The notes beneath the pieces were generated by a model, which was given only the letters and a program-made list of their open reading frames with translations, had not been told where the DNA came from and ran no database searches. The position numbers were made by a program, and so were the translations under genes. This document shows, in pieces, positions 16,983 to 26,344 of a stretch of 64,000 nucleotides of DNA (its first letter is position 1; each line of letters begins with the position of its first letter). This DNA is from JAJFFW01 sp038534195 (GTDB lineage Bacteria > Pseudomonadota > Alphaproteobacteria > Caulobacterales > Parvularculaceae), in the NCBI GenBank assembly GCA_038534195.1, contig JBCAXE010000011.1, positions 23,433 through 87,432 of the forward strand, in the 5' to 3' direction.

Positions 16983-18150
16983 CGACGTTGAAGGTGAGGC
17001 CGGCGTTTTTGATAAGACGTTCGCGAAGCTTTGCGCCGAGGATCGGCGCGGGTGTGTAAACGCCGCCGAGCGCATCGGCGCATTCCGTTGCAAGGCATAT
17101 CGCCGCTTCGGCGATGATTTTGGACGTTGAGCCGTAACCCGGATCGCGGTCGCCTGTTACCTTCACCGTAATTTTTTCACCCTTGGCGGTCTCGCCGATT
17201 GCCGCGTATTCATAGAAGCCGGCTTCGCGTTCCTCTTTGGACGGACCTTCTCCGGGCTTCGGCGCATCTTTGGAATCCATACGCACCTTGGAGATCATCT
17301 CCGCCGCCGCTTTGCCCTTGTCGCCCGGGCCCGCAATCATCATTTCGTCATAGACAAAGTCTTCGCCATAGGCGTGGCCGAGCAGCGCGTTCGAGCGGTG
17401 AATATTTTTTGTATTGATCGTCGCCATGACGAAGGGCGCGAGCCAGACGCCGTCCTCTTCGTAGATATCGTTGAGCGGCGGTTGCTCCGGCCCCCTGAAG
17501 CCTTCAGACAGGGAGAACGGATCCATTAGCGGCGCCAGAAGCGAGGGGTCCTCTTTCACTTTCGCCAGGGTCGCTGCGCCCGAGGCCGCGGTGCCGCCGG
17601 AAAAAGTTCCTTGCATCTTCACCATGCGCCCTCGCACGCGCGGGCAGGGCCCCCCGAATTTATTCGTCGCTTCTTCCTGGAGAAACTGGACGCCAAGATC
17701 GAACGGAATTGAGTCGAACCCGCAGGAATGAACGATCCGCGCGCCGGAGGCTTTGGCGGCGTCGGAGTATTTGCTGATCATCTCGCGCATCCATAGCGGT
17801 TCGCCTGAGAGATCGACATAATCGGCGCCCGCCTCGGCGCAGGCGGCGACCAGCGGCTCGCCATAATGCGTATAGGGACCAACTGTCGTCAACACGCACG
17901 TCGCCTGTTCCGCCATCGCTTTTAAGGACGCCGCATCGCCGGCGTCGGCGACGATGAGCGGCGTTTCTGCGGGCGCGCCCATTTCATCGCGCACGGCGGC
18001 GAGCTTTTCCGCCGACCGGCCCGCCATCGCCCACGCGACGCCTGAGCCCGCCGGATAGGTTTTCGCCATATATTCGACGACAAGTTTCCCGGTGAAGCCT
18101 GTGGCCCCGTAAATCACAACATCGTGTTTTGTGTTCGCCGTCATATTCAT
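16975..18150 (-). CDS. Saccharopine dehydrogenase-like NAD(P)-binding oxidoreductase
   Basis: A 391-residue protein of the saccharopine dehydrogenase NADP-binding family (trans-acting enoyl reductase type). A Rossmann motif YGATGFTGKL is at residues 14-23, AMAGRS at about 41-46, TVGPYTHYGEPLVAACA at about 89-105 and YVDLSGEP just after. HSCGFDSIPFDLG is another family block. Relatives are enoyl or lipid-linked reductases in mycobacteria; the bacterial role outside them is uncertain. Two in-frame ATGs (18150, 18144) follow GGGAGAG; the inner one has better spacing. Confidence 0.85.
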   Translation of the reverse strand: MNMTANTKHDVVIYGATGFTGKLVVEYMAKTYPAGSGVAWAMAGRSAEKLAAVRDEMGAPAETPLIVADAGDAASLKAMAEQATCVLTTVGPYTHYGEPLVAACAEAGADYVDLSGEPLWMREMISKYSDAAKASGARIVHSCGFDSIPFDLGVQFLQEEATNKFGGPCPRVRGRMVKMQGTFSGGTAASGAATLAKVKEDPSLLAPLMDPFSLSEGFRGPEQPPLNDIYEEDGVWLAPFVMATINTKNIHRSNALLGHAYGEDFVYDEMMIAGPGDKGKAAAEMISKVRMDSKDAPKPGEGPSKEEREAGFYEYAAIGETAKGEKITVKVTGDRDPGYGSTSKIIAEAAICLATECADALGGVYTPAPILGAKLRERLIKNAGLTFNVVS

Positions 18151-18333
18151 GCTCTCCCGATTTGTGTTGATGATGCGCGCTCGTCTTAGGGCCCTCTAAT
18201 AGGACTCTGGTGAGGTGAGGTCTATGGAGACACGCAGACGCGACGGGTCAAATGTCGCGTTGATGAGCGCCATTTTCGCCCGCAAACTGTACAGAGGGGC
18301 CAAAAATTTGAGACACGAGAGGGGATCTGGCGA

Positions 18334-19014
18334 ATGTTGACAATAGGCAGGCGTATAGCGCTTGGCGTGCTCGCGCTTGCAATGACAGCGGGACCGTGCG
18401 CCGCGCAGGACACGCAATTCTGGACGGCGCTGTTCGCAAACGGCCCTGTCGAAGAAGACGGGCGCTTCCTTCTCTGGTTCGACGGTCATGCGCGTTATAG
18501 CGAAGATGTGAGCCGGCTCGGCGTGTCGATCATCAGACCGGGTGTCGGCTACAAGGTGAACGAGCGCGTGTCGCTGTGGGCCGGCTACGCTTATGTGGTC
18601 TCCCGCGCTGACGGGCGCGACAACATCATCGACAATCGCATCTGGCAGCAGGCGACCTACAAGATCGCATCCGGCGATTGGGGCGCGCTAACGGGCCGCG
18701 CACGCCTTGAGCAACGCTTCCTCAGCACTGGCGATGAAACCGCGCACCGGTTACGGCAATTCGTACGCTATTCAAAACCGGTCAGTCCGCGCTGGACGGT
18801 GACCGGGTGGAACGAAACCTTCATCGCCCTCAACGACACGGACGCAGGGATTAGTAGCGGCTACGATCAAAACCGGACCTTCATGGGCATGCGATGGAAA
18901 CCGGCCAGTCGCTTTGCGCTCGAAGGGGGCTATCTCTTAAACCACATAAACAGAGCTGATGGGGACGACAGTACGAACCATAATGCGTCACTCAGTATCG
19001 TGACGAGTTTTTAG
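18334..19014 (+). CDS. DUF2490 outer-membrane beta-barrel protein
   Basis: A 226-residue exported protein. A signal peptide (residues 1 to about 24, ending PCAAQD) precedes a mature part built of alternating hydrophobic residues and aromatics ending in Phe, as in outer-membrane barrels. QFWTALFANGPV, RPGVGYKVNERVSLWAGYAY and the repeated L-E-Q-R-F, R-Q-F-V-R-Y strands match DUF2490. The ATG is preceded by GAGAGGGGA. It is probably a small porin-like protein; its cargo is unknown. Confidence 0.85.
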   Translation: MLTIGRRIALGVLALAMTAGPCAAQDTQFWTALFANGPVEEDGRFLLWFDGHARYSEDVSRLGVSIIRPGVGYKVNERVSLWAGYAYVVSRADGRDNIIDNRIWQQATYKIASGDWGALTGRARLEQRFLSTGDETAHRLRQFVRYSKPVSPRWTVTGWNETFIALNDTDAGISSGYDQNRTFMGMRWKPASRFALEGGYLLNHINRADGDDSTNHNASLSIVTSF

Positions 19015-19055
19015 GCGTACTTAGCACCAGCGTGAAACGCCAGAACGTATTCCAC

Positions 19056-19164
19056 CCCTCATCCTGAGGATCGCGAAGCGCGTCACGAAGGGCAGGCGGC
19101 GAATTCGAAATCTAGCCGCAAATCCTTCGTGACGCCGCTCTGCGAACGGCTCCTCAGGATGAGG
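19056..19164. repeat. Inverted pair of CCTCATCCTGAGG-type repeats (copy 3)
   Basis: Units at 19056-19091 (CCTCATCCTGAGGATCGC, then GTCACGAAGGG) and 19120-19164 (ATCCTTCGTGACGCC, then CTCCTCAGGATGAGGG) are arranged tail to tail, opposite in order to the pairs at 10.3 and 10.8 kb. They lie in the gap between the DUF2490 gene and lysS, where they can fold into one long hairpin and may end transcription. Confidence 0.82.
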
Positions 19165-19258
19165 GTCATGTTTATCTTTTTACGGAATAAATATATCTTT
19201 ATACCGATGGCCTTAAGGGTTGAGCATGAGAGTAGCGCGCCCGGGAACGCTTTTCCGT

Positions 19259-20860
19259 TTACCCCCGCGCCAGCGCCTCATCGATCAGTTTCGCACTGGC
19301 TTGCGCGCCGTAAATCTTCACGAAGGGACCCATGCGCGGACCTTCGGATTGGCCGAAGACCACCTCATAAAGCGCTTTGAACCAGTCGCGCAGGTTCTCG
19401 TATTCTTGCGCTTTGCCGGCGTCGAAGACAGCGGTCTGATAGGCGTCTTCCTCCGCGCCTTCGCCAATTTCACGGAAGCGGGCGGCGACCATTTCAAGGG
19501 CGGCGCGCTCGGTCTCGGTAGGTGTACGGAATGTCTTTGTCGGCTTGACGAAGTCTTCGAAATATTTACCGGCGAAATGGATCATGCCGTCGGCGGCGGC
19601 GATCTCTTCTTCCGACGCGTCCGGGCGATATTTTTTGATGAAGCCGCGCAACAGATCGGGGTCGGCGTCGCCCGCGGCGCTCACGAGATTGAGGAGCATC
19701 GCGAACGAGACCGGCGGTGTTGCGGCGGGCGGCTCTCCGGCGTGAATATGCCAGGCGGGATTGTCGAGCGCGGCCTTGCCGTCGAGGGATTTGTATTTCT
19801 CCACAAAGGTCCAGTATTCGTCGACCGTTTTCGGGATCACATCGAAATGGAGTTTTTTCGCGACCCGCGGCTTTTGAAACTGGAATAGCGATAGCGATTC
19901 CTGCGGCGCATAGGCGAGCCATTCTTCCACAGAAATGCCGTTGCCTTTGGATTTCGAAATTTTCTCGCCTTTTTCATCCAGAAAAAGTTCGTAGACATAT
20001 TGAACCGGCGGTTCGGCGCCGAGGATTTTGCAGATGCGCGAATAAAGCGGCGCATTGGTTTCATGATCCTTACCGAACATCTCAAAGTCGACGCCAAGCG
20101 CGGCCCAGCGCATGCCGAAGTCCGGCTTCCACTGCAGTTTCACCTGGCCGCCAGTGACGGGTACGGTGGTTTCCGCGCCGTCTTCATCATAAAAGGTGAT
20201 TGTCCCTGCGTCCGGGTCCGTCGCTTTCATCGGCACATAGAGGACACGGCCTGTCGTCGGACTGATCGGCAAGAACGGAGAATAGGTGGCTTGGCGTTCC
20301 GGCCCCAGCGTCGGCAACATCACATCCATGATCTTGTCGTAATTGGCGAGCGCCCGGCGGAGCATTTCGTCATAGCGCCCGGTCCGGTAGAGGTCGGTTG
20401 CGGAAAGAAACTCGTAGTCGAATCCAAAACTATCGAGAAACGCGCACAGGCGCGCGTTCATGTGCGCGCCGTAATTATCGTGCGTGCCGAACGGGTCCGG
20501 CACGTCCGTCAGCGGCTTTTGCAGATAGGGCTCCAGCGTTTCCGGATTGGGCACCGTCGGCGGCACTTTGCGCATGCCGTCCATGTCGTCGGAAACGCAG
20601 ATCAGCCGGGTCGGAATTTTGTCGTCCGTCAACGCGCGAAAAGCGTTGCGCACCATCGTCGTGCGCACTACTTCGCCGAATGTGCCGATATGCGGCAGGC
20701 CGGACGGGCCGTACCCGGTCTCAAAAACCACGGGACCTTCCTTCGGCGCGCCCCGTTTTTCGAAGATGTCCAGCCGTTTGATCAAATTGCGCGCCTGTTC
20801 GAACGGCCAGGCTTTGGCGGCGTCAAGATGGGCTTTGGAAAATTCCTTCACGGCGGTCAT
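19259..20860 (-). CDS. lysS: Lysyl-tRNA synthetase, class I
   Basis: A 533-residue class I LysRS, the form used by most alphaproteobacteria in place of the class II enzyme. The HIGH-type motif is HIGT at residues 57-60 (GPSGLPHIGTFGE), and the KMSKS motif is KISKS at 300-304, followed by KGNGISVEEW. It charges tRNA-Lys with lysine. The ATG at 20860 gives a standard N terminus. A TerB-like gene is divergent from it. Confidence 0.95.
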   Translation of the reverse strand: MTAVKEFSKAHLDAAKAWPFEQARNLIKRLDIFEKRGAPKEGPVVFETGYGPSGLPHIGTFGEVVRTTMVRNAFRALTDDKIPTRLICVSDDMDGMRKVPPTVPNPETLEPYLQKPLTDVPDPFGTHDNYGAHMNARLCAFLDSFGFDYEFLSATDLYRTGRYDEMLRRALANYDKIMDVMLPTLGPERQATYSPFLPISPTTGRVLYVPMKATDPDAGTITFYDEDGAETTVPVTGGQVKLQWKPDFGMRWAALGVDFEMFGKDHETNAPLYSRICKILGAEPPVQYVYELFLDEKGEKISKSKGNGISVEEWLAYAPQESLSLFQFQKPRVAKKLHFDVIPKTVDEYWTFVEKYKSLDGKAALDNPAWHIHAGEPPAATPPVSFAMLLNLVSAAGDADPDLLRGFIKKYRPDASEEEIAAADGMIHFAGKYFEDFVKPTKTFRTPTETERAALEMVAARFREIGEGAEEDAYQTAVFDAGKAQEYENLRDWFKALYEVVFGQSEGPRMGPFVKIYGAQASAKLIDEALARG

Positions 20861-21002
20861 CGTTTCGCTTTCAAATGGATAGAGACGAAAGGCGAGGTTT
20901 AAGCGGGCTTATCCCTTGCGGTCAATGTCGATGGGAAACGCCGCTTGCCGCTCTCGCGCGGCGGGGCTAGCTTGGGCGCGCATTCAAGAGAGAGAACCGA
21001 TC

Positions 21003-21437
21003 ATGGCCGAAGGCGTGCCCCCACTCACCCCACAGGAAGCCGTTATCTATTTGATGGTCATGACGTCGGCTTCCGACGGCCATATCGAAGAGGTGGAGCT
21101 GCGCACCATCGGCCGCGTTGTGCGGTCCTTCCCGATGTTCTCTGACTCAGATGAGCAGGCGTTGGTTCAGACGTCTGAACAATGCGGACGGCTCATGGCG
21201 TCGGAAGATGGTCTCCACAAGGTTCTCGCCGCGGCGAAGTCGGCGTTGCCGAAACACCTGAGCGAAACGGCCTATGCGGCGGTTGTCGATGTGGTGACGG
21301 CGGACGAAAACCTCGACATGACGGAAATACGCGTCCTTGAATTGATCCGTAATACGCTGAACGTGCCCGACGACGGCGCGCAAGCGATCGAGCATGCCGC
21401 GCGCGCGCGGCACATGACGGTCGACGCGCTGGTTTAA
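21003..21437 (+). CDS. TerB-like protein
   Basis: A 144-residue all-helical protein like the TerB (tellurite resistance B) domain. LTPQEAVIYLMVMTSASDG, with its A/S-D-G turn followed by E-x-x-E, and AVVDVVTADENLDMTEIRVL form the paired acidic, metal-binding-like repeats of the fold. The ATG at 21003 follows GAGAGAACCGATC. No other ter genes are nearby, so the tellurite link is nominal; stand-alone TerB proteins are usually of unknown function. Confidence 0.78.
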   Translation: MAEGVPPLTPQEAVIYLMVMTSASDGHIEEVELRTIGRVVRSFPMFSDSDEQALVQTSEQCGRLMASEDGLHKVLAAAKSALPKHLSETAYAAVVDVVTADENLDMTEIRVLELIRNTLNVPDDGAQAIEHAARARHMTVDALV

Positions 21438-21446
21438 AGGCGCGCC

Positions 21447-22811
21447 TTAGCGCAAGCTGAGCCAGCAGGCGCTGGCGACGATTACAGCGATCATCACGTT
21501 CAAAACGACGCCTTCGCGCGCCATGCGGCTCATCTCGACTTTGCCGGTGGCGTAGACAATCGCGTTCGGGGCCGTCGCCACGGGCAACATAAAGGCGCAT
21601 GAACAGGAGATGACGGCCGGGATCATGAGAAGTTCCGGCGCGAGCCCCGCGCCTGTGGCCACCGCCGCCAATAAGGGCATCAAGAGGTTCGCCGTCGCCG
21701 TGTTGGACGTCATTTCCGTCAGGAATGTCACTGATAAGCAAAGCCCGATCATCATGATGAAGACAGGCGCGCCGGCGAGGATTTTCAGATTTTCCGCGAT
21801 CAAATCGGCGAGGCCGCTTTCGCGAAAGCCGCTGGCGATGCAGATGCCGCCTGCGAAAAGGAGCAGCATCCCCCAGGGGATGTCGCTGGCGGTTTTCCAG
21901 TCGAGAAGTGCGCCGCCTTTGCCGTTGGGGACGATAAACATGATGATGACGGCCGCGACAGCGACCGTTGAGTCGCCGGCGCCGGGCATATTGAAAAGGC
22001 CCGACCAGCCGCCGAACGGTTCCGCGCGCGTCACCCAGGCGAGGATCGCGGCGCCGAAGACAATCAGTGTTCGAATTTCATCATTGCGCCACGCGCCTGG
22101 GTCGCGAAGCGCCGGCGCGGTAACCCCGCCCATACCGCGTGTTAGCCAAAATCCCATAAGCGGCAGACCGATCGCAACAGCGGGCGTCGCCGTCGCCATC
22201 CATCGGGCGAAGGAATATTCTTCACCGGTGGCTTTCAGATAAGCATCGGCGAAAATGAGATTGGGCGGCGTGCCGATCAGCGTCGCCGTGCCGCCGAACG
22301 ATGCGGCGTAGGCGATGCCGAGCAGCAACGGAACAGTAAGTTTCGGGCTTTGCGCACGCGCGATGATCGCAAGCGCCATCGTCGCCAGCATGAGCGTGGT
22401 CGCGGTGTTGGAAATCCACATCGACAGGACCGCCGCGGCGAGCATGAAGCCGAGAACAAGCCGCCGGCCCGACGTCCCCACAAGATTGATCATGTAAAGC
22501 GCGAGGCGTTCGTGAAGGTTCGATCTTTCCAACGCCTTCGACAGCATGAAGGACGCCATGAGAAGAATGATCACATAGGAGCCGAGCGCGCGCGCCGCCT
22601 CCGGCTGGGTCAGAACGCCAGAAAGCGGAAACAACGCAAAAGGGACAAGCGAGGTCGCCGGAATCGGCAACGCCTCGGAGACCCACCAGAACGCGGTCAG
22701 CGCTGTAATGGCGATCGTCGCGACAATCGGCTGCGGCAAGCCGGCGAATGCGGCGAGCCCCCCTGCGGCCCCGGCGAAAACGAGCCCGCTCACAATACGC
22801 ATCGGTTTCAT
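21447..22811 (-). CDS. SLC13 family permease (DASS transporter)
   Basis: A 454-residue multi-pass symporter of the divalent anion:sodium symporter family, with about 11-12 hydrophobic segments. SLC13 signatures include MWISNTATTLMLATMALAI and LTEMTSNTATANLLMPLLAA, the two SNT-type Na+ and substrate loops, and GTATLIGTPPNLIFADAY. It probably imports di- or tricarboxylates or sulfate with Na+. The start at 22811 lacks a purine-rich ribosome site. The stop lies 10 bp from the convergent terB-like gene. Confidence 0.9.
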   Translation of the reverse strand: MKPMRIVSGLVFAGAAGGLAAFAGLPQPIVATIAITALTAFWWVSEALPIPATSLVPFALFPLSGVLTQPEAARALGSYVIILLMASFMLSKALERSNLHERLALYMINLVGTSGRRLVLGFMLAAAVLSMWISNTATTLMLATMALAIIARAQSPKLTVPLLLGIAYAASFGGTATLIGTPPNLIFADAYLKATGEEYSFARWMATATPAVAIGLPLMGFWLTRGMGGVTAPALRDPGAWRNDEIRTLIVFGAAILAWVTRAEPFGGWSGLFNMPGAGDSTVAVAAVIIMFIVPNGKGGALLDWKTASDIPWGMLLLFAGGICIASGFRESGLADLIAENLKILAGAPVFIMMIGLCLSVTFLTEMTSNTATANLLMPLLAAVATGAGLAPELLMIPAVISCSCAFMLPVATAPNAIVYATGKVEMSRMAREGVVLNVMIAVIVASACWLSLR

Positions 22812-22975
22812 GGGGAGGAGGTAAGAGCGGTTTTTCGCCAGTGTCCAGTGTGCGGGAAATCGCGGCTGTCATGGTTTCCCAAACCTTGTCGTCGCCGGCC
22901 CGATTGTCGCGACCCTTCCGATAAAATTTTAGGAAGCCGTCTCTAGGGTGATGACTGACAAGGGAGGCGACAATC

Positions 22976-23182
22976 ATGGCGTTTAAAATTATCGGCGGCG
23001 CGCTGGCGCTTTGGGGTGTGGCGGATTTCGGTTTCAGTTTTATGGGCAATGACCTCTGGTACGATCTTTTGGGGATCGAGTTGACGGGCCTTGTTTACTC
23101 CTACAGCGCCTATGCGGCCTTGGTGGCCGGGCTTGTGATCTTCAATCTTGGCGGCGCCGGTGAAGGCGAGGACGCCGAATAG
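22976..23182 (+). CDS. Small two-helix membrane protein
   Basis: A 68-residue protein starting at ATG 22976 with AGGGAGG about 8 nt upstream. Two hydrophobic segments (IIGGALALWGVADFGFSFM and SAYAALVAGLVIFNL) are joined by NDLWYDLLGIE, and the tail is acidic (EGEDAE). The strong ribosome site and clean boundaries support a real gene. It lies convergent with the antiporter gene. Function unknown. Confidence 0.7.
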   Translation: MAFKIIGGALALWGVADFGFSFMGNDLWYDLLGIELTGLVYSYSAYAALVAGLVIFNLGGAGEGEDAE

Positions 23183-23198
23183 CGCCTGGCGATCGTCA

Positions 23199-24428
23199 CT
23201 AAGGTTTAGCTTGCGCGTCGCGCCTGGCGGCGGCTGATCGCCCATAGGCGTCTGAAAAGAGCGTCGCCGTGGCGCCGTGCAGGAACACGCTCAGAAAGAC
23301 CGTGACGTAAACAATGGCTTCCACTTGCGATAGACGGGCGCCTTCCTGGTGCTCGACCGCGACAAACAGAAACAATATCGACGCGAGCCCGCGCGGCCCA
23401 AACCAGCCGATGAAAGCCTGTCCCGGAAGGCTGACCTTTGAGCCGATTAGGGAGAGACTCGTCGGGATCATGCGGATCATCGTCAGGCTCAAGGCGGCGT
23501 AAGCGATGCAAAAGACGGTGAGGAAGTCTGTGGCTGACGGCAACAGAACGGCGCCAAAGAAGAAGAAAATCAATAAACTGAAAAGCTGCCCTTCTTCTTC
23601 GACAAAGTTTGTTAGCGTGCGCGTTTGATCGCGGCAAAAATCTCCAAAAATCAGTCCACAAACAAAAGCGGCGATAAAGCCGTTGCCGTTTAGGGCGTGG
23701 GCGCAGAAGAGGACGAGCACGGCGACGCCGACGCAAGTGAGGTTTCGAAAGCTGTGGGTGATCCAGCCGTTTCTCTGTGCGATGCTGATCAACTTTCCGA
23801 AGACCGCGCCGACGCCAACGCCGACAAGGGCCCCGATCACGATTTGGGTCAGCGTGAATTGAGCCCAATAGGCGAAGCTGCTGTTTTCGCCGCCATCCAT
23901 ATTATAGGCGAGCGCCGAAAACAGTAGAACCGCGGGCAGGGCGAGACCGTCATTGAGGCCCGACTCCACCAAAACAGCCCGCCGAATACGTTCGGGAACA
24001 TTAGGGCTTGTCACAACAGCGTAGCCGAGCGCCGCATCGGTCGGTGCAAGGATTGCGGCGATGAGCGCGCATTCTTGCCACGACAAAGTGGGAAAGAGGA
24101 CGATGGCGACGCCGAACCCCAAGAGCAACGTTAAGGGGAGCGAGAGTGTGAGCAGGCGGAAAGGAAGGGCGCTGTCCTTCAATAATTTCCGGCCATTCGT
24201 TGAAGCCGCGTCCGCAAAAAGAATAAAGGCGAGCGTCAGTTCGCCGAACCCTTCCAGCGTTTCATTTTCAACATCAATATCGACAAGTCCGAGACCGCCG
24301 GCGCCGACAAGGAGACCGGCTATCATGAACGCCATCGGCGCGGAGATCCCAATTCTTCCCAAGACATTTGAAAATGCACCGTAGAGCACAATACAGACGG
24401 CGATCGGCGCGAGCGGTTCACTGATCAT
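23199..24428 (-). CDS. Cation:proton antiporter (CPA1-type)
   Basis: A 409-residue membrane protein of the monovalent cation:proton antiporter family with about 12 hydrophobic segments. ILAPTDAALGYAVV supplies the TDA-type unwound segment; SGLNDGLALPAVL supplies the conserved ND pair; GWFGPRGLASILF matches the CPA1 GPRG motif. These residues carry ion binding in NhaP-like exchangers. No regulatory TrkA or cNMP domain is attached. It probably exports Na+ (or K+) in exchange for protons. Confidence 0.9.
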   Translation of the reverse strand: MISEPLAPIAVCIVLYGAFSNVLGRIGISAPMAFMIAGLLVGAGGLGLVDIDVENETLEGFGELTLAFILFADAASTNGRKLLKDSALPFRLLTLSLPLTLLLGFGVAIVLFPTLSWQECALIAAILAPTDAALGYAVVTSPNVPERIRRAVLVESGLNDGLALPAVLLFSALAYNMDGGENSSFAYWAQFTLTQIVIGALVGVGVGAVFGKLISIAQRNGWITHSFRNLTCVGVAVLVLFCAHALNGNGFIAAFVCGLIFGDFCRDQTRTLTNFVEEEGQLFSLLIFFFFGAVLLPSATDFLTVFCIAYAALSLTMIRMIPTSLSLIGSKVSLPGQAFIGWFGPRGLASILFLFVAVEHQEGARLSQVEAIVYVTVFLSVFLHGATATLFSDAYGRSAAARRDAQAKP

Positions 24429-24525
24429 AGGCGGCCTTTTCCGGCTTTATTATTCGGCCTCAGACGGAACGCTGAGTATAACCGACTCTCTCAAAGGGGC
24501 CATTCAACTGCGGCCGCCCGCACCA

Positions 24526-25662
24526 TCAGACATCTTCCAGCACTTCGTGCTCGGCGCTTAGATAGTCGTCTGAGCGCATCTCCATCAGGCGTGACGCGGT
24601 ACGCTCGAATTCGAAGGACCCATCGCCCGCCGGGTAGAGATCAGCCGGTTCTCCGTCAGCGGAACAGACAAGTTTCGTCCGGCTGTCGTAGATCGCGTCG
24701 ATCAGCGTTACGAAACGTTTGGCCTCGTTGCGTTTTTCAGCGCTCATAAGGGGAATATGATCAATAAAGAGCGTCGAATATTGCCGAACGAGCGCAAGAT
24801 AATCATTGGCGCCGAGCGGGGCTTCACATAACGCCGCGAATGAAAAACGCGCTGCGCCGCGCGCTGTTCGCGGCGCGTCAAGGTCGCGCCCTTTCACGCG
24901 CAGGACCTCCGCTTTTTCCTGGGCGCCGCAAATATATTGCGACCAGGCGGCGTCCATCGCCGCGTCGGCGCCCGGCCCCAAAGGTTGGTAATAGACAGGC
25001 GCTCTTCCCAGCCGCGACAGACGATAGTCTTCCGCCGCTTCCAGATGATAAATGTCGATCTTGCGCTTGAGGAGATCGATAAAGGGCAGGAATAACTGGC
25101 GATTCAAGCCGTCTTTGTACAGCGCATCCGGGTGCCGGTTTGACGTAGCGACAATCACGACGCCTTCAGCAAACAGCGCTTCAAAGAGCCGCCCAAGGAT
25201 CATGGCGTCTGCGATGTCGCTCACCTGAAACTCGTCGAAACATAAGACCATCGCTTCTTGCGCGATATCGCGCGCGGCGTAGGGGATGGGGTCGTCAGGA
25301 TTTTTTCTGTCGAAGGCAGGATGGCGCCGCCGGGTCTTTTCATCAGCGCTGCGCCAGGCGGCGAGGCGGTCGTGGGTTTCGCTCATGAAGGCGTGGAAAT
25401 GAACGCGGCGTTTCGGCTCAGTCTGCGTATTGTTGAAAAACAAATCCATCAACAGGGTCTTGCCCCGTCCGACGCCGCCCCACAGATAAAGACCGCGCGG
25501 CGCGGCCCGGCGCCGCCCGAAGAGACCGCGTCGCAGGCCGCGATACCCCCGCAACGCGTCATGCAAGGCTTGCAGTTTCTCGGTCGCGGCTTCCTGCGCC
25601 GGATCAGGCGTCAGCGCGCCCTTTTTAACGAGCGCCCGGTAGCGGTTCAGCGGTCCCCTCAT
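24526..25662 (-). CDS. zapE: ZapE/AFG1-like ATPase
   Basis: A 378-residue AFG1-type P-loop ATPase. Walker A GGVGRGKT is at about residues 62-69 (YLWGGVGRGKTLLMD), Walker B LCFDEFQVSDIADAM further on, and VVIVATSNRHPDALYKDGLNR is the sensor region. ZapE acts at the division ring in Escherichia coli; the mitochondrial homologue handles respiratory complex turnover. The frame is open to 25878, but ATG 25662 (MRGPLNRYRALV) gives the normal N terminus. It overlaps the end of aqpS by 38 bp. In many alphaproteobacteria it lies near sdhB, as it does loosely here. Confidence 0.9.
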   Translation of the reverse strand: MRGPLNRYRALVKKGALTPDPAQEAATEKLQALHDALRGYRGLRRGLFGRRRAAPRGLYLWGGVGRGKTLLMDLFFNNTQTEPKRRVHFHAFMSETHDRLAAWRSADEKTRRRHPAFDRKNPDDPIPYAARDIAQEAMVLCFDEFQVSDIADAMILGRLFEALFAEGVVIVATSNRHPDALYKDGLNRQLFLPFIDLLKRKIDIYHLEAAEDYRLSRLGRAPVYYQPLGPGADAAMDAAWSQYICGAQEKAEVLRVKGRDLDAPRTARGAARFSFAALCEAPLGANDYLALVRQYSTLFIDHIPLMSAEKRNEAKRFVTLIDAIYDSRTKLVCSADGEPADLYPAGDGSFEFERTASRLMEMRSDDYLSAEHEVLEDV

Positions 25663-26344
25663 CCGATTGTCTATAGCGGCGCTCTTTTTCTGCGAAAAGC
25701 CATGCGGCGACCCCAACTGCGAACGCCGCTGCGGAGAATTGCGCCAGAAGAAACATCGGCGCGTCGCTCGGACGAATGCCGGCGAACGTGTCGGTAAAGG
25801 TTCGCGCAATTGTGACCGCGGGATTGGCGAAGGAGGTCGACGAGGTGAACCAGTATCCGGCGGTGATGAATAGACCAACTGCGTAAGCGACGCTTTCGGG
25901 GCGGAAACGAACGGCGCCGAGGATTGTCAACACCAGGCCGAAGGTGGCGACCGCTTCGCCGAGCGCCTGGCCGGCGCCGGTGCGGGCTTTGAGCGACATT
26001 TGGAGAATTTCGAGATCGAACATGGCGTGCGCGACGAGAACGCCGACGAAGCCAGCGGCGATCTGCGTTGCTGCATAGAGCCCGGCCATACCCGGCGTGA
26101 TTTCGCGGCGGAGCGCGAAGGCGAGCGTGACGGCGGGATTGAAATGTGCGCCCGAAACGGGCCCGAAAATCAGGATGAGTATGACCAGTCCGGCGCCGGT
26201 CGCGATCGTGTTCGCGAGCAGCGCAATGGCGGTATTACCGCCCGCCAGCGTCTCGCCCATTATCCCGGAGCCGACGACGATCGCCAGCAGGAATGCGGTC
26301 CCCAGCGCTTCTGCGCCAAGTTTTTGCGACGTTGAGAAGGTCAT
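25625..26344 (-). CDS. aqpS: Aquaglyceroporin of the arsenic operon (AqpS-like)
   Basis: A 239-residue MIP channel with six hydrophobic segments and both NPA half-helices (GAHFNPAVT at about 65-73 and SFANPAVTIAR). In Sinorhizobium meliloti AqpS takes the place of ArsB and lets arsenite formed by ArsC leave the cell; the same role is inferred from the position here after arsC. The start ATG overlaps the arsC stop (ATGA), and its end overlaps zapE. No arsB or ACR3 gene is seen in the window. Confidence 0.88.
   Translation of the reverse strand: MTFSTSQKLGAEALGTAFLLAIVVGSGIMGETLAGGNTAIALLANTIATGAGLVILILIFGPVSGAHFNPAVTLAFALRREITPGMAGLYAATQIAAGFVGVLVAHAMFDLEILQMSLKARTGAGQALGEAVATFGLVLTILGAVRFRPESVAYAVGLFITAGYWFTSSTSFANPAVTIARTFTDTFAGIRPSDAPMFLLAQFSAAAFAVGVAAWLFAEKERRYRQSDEGTAEPLPGAR

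Noticed and set aside
22222..23049. Long minus-strand frame of 275 codons overlapping the SLC13 gene
   Set aside because: It covers the SLC13 start in another frame, and is rich in Arg/His/Ala as in GC-rich shadow frames; no motif supports it.
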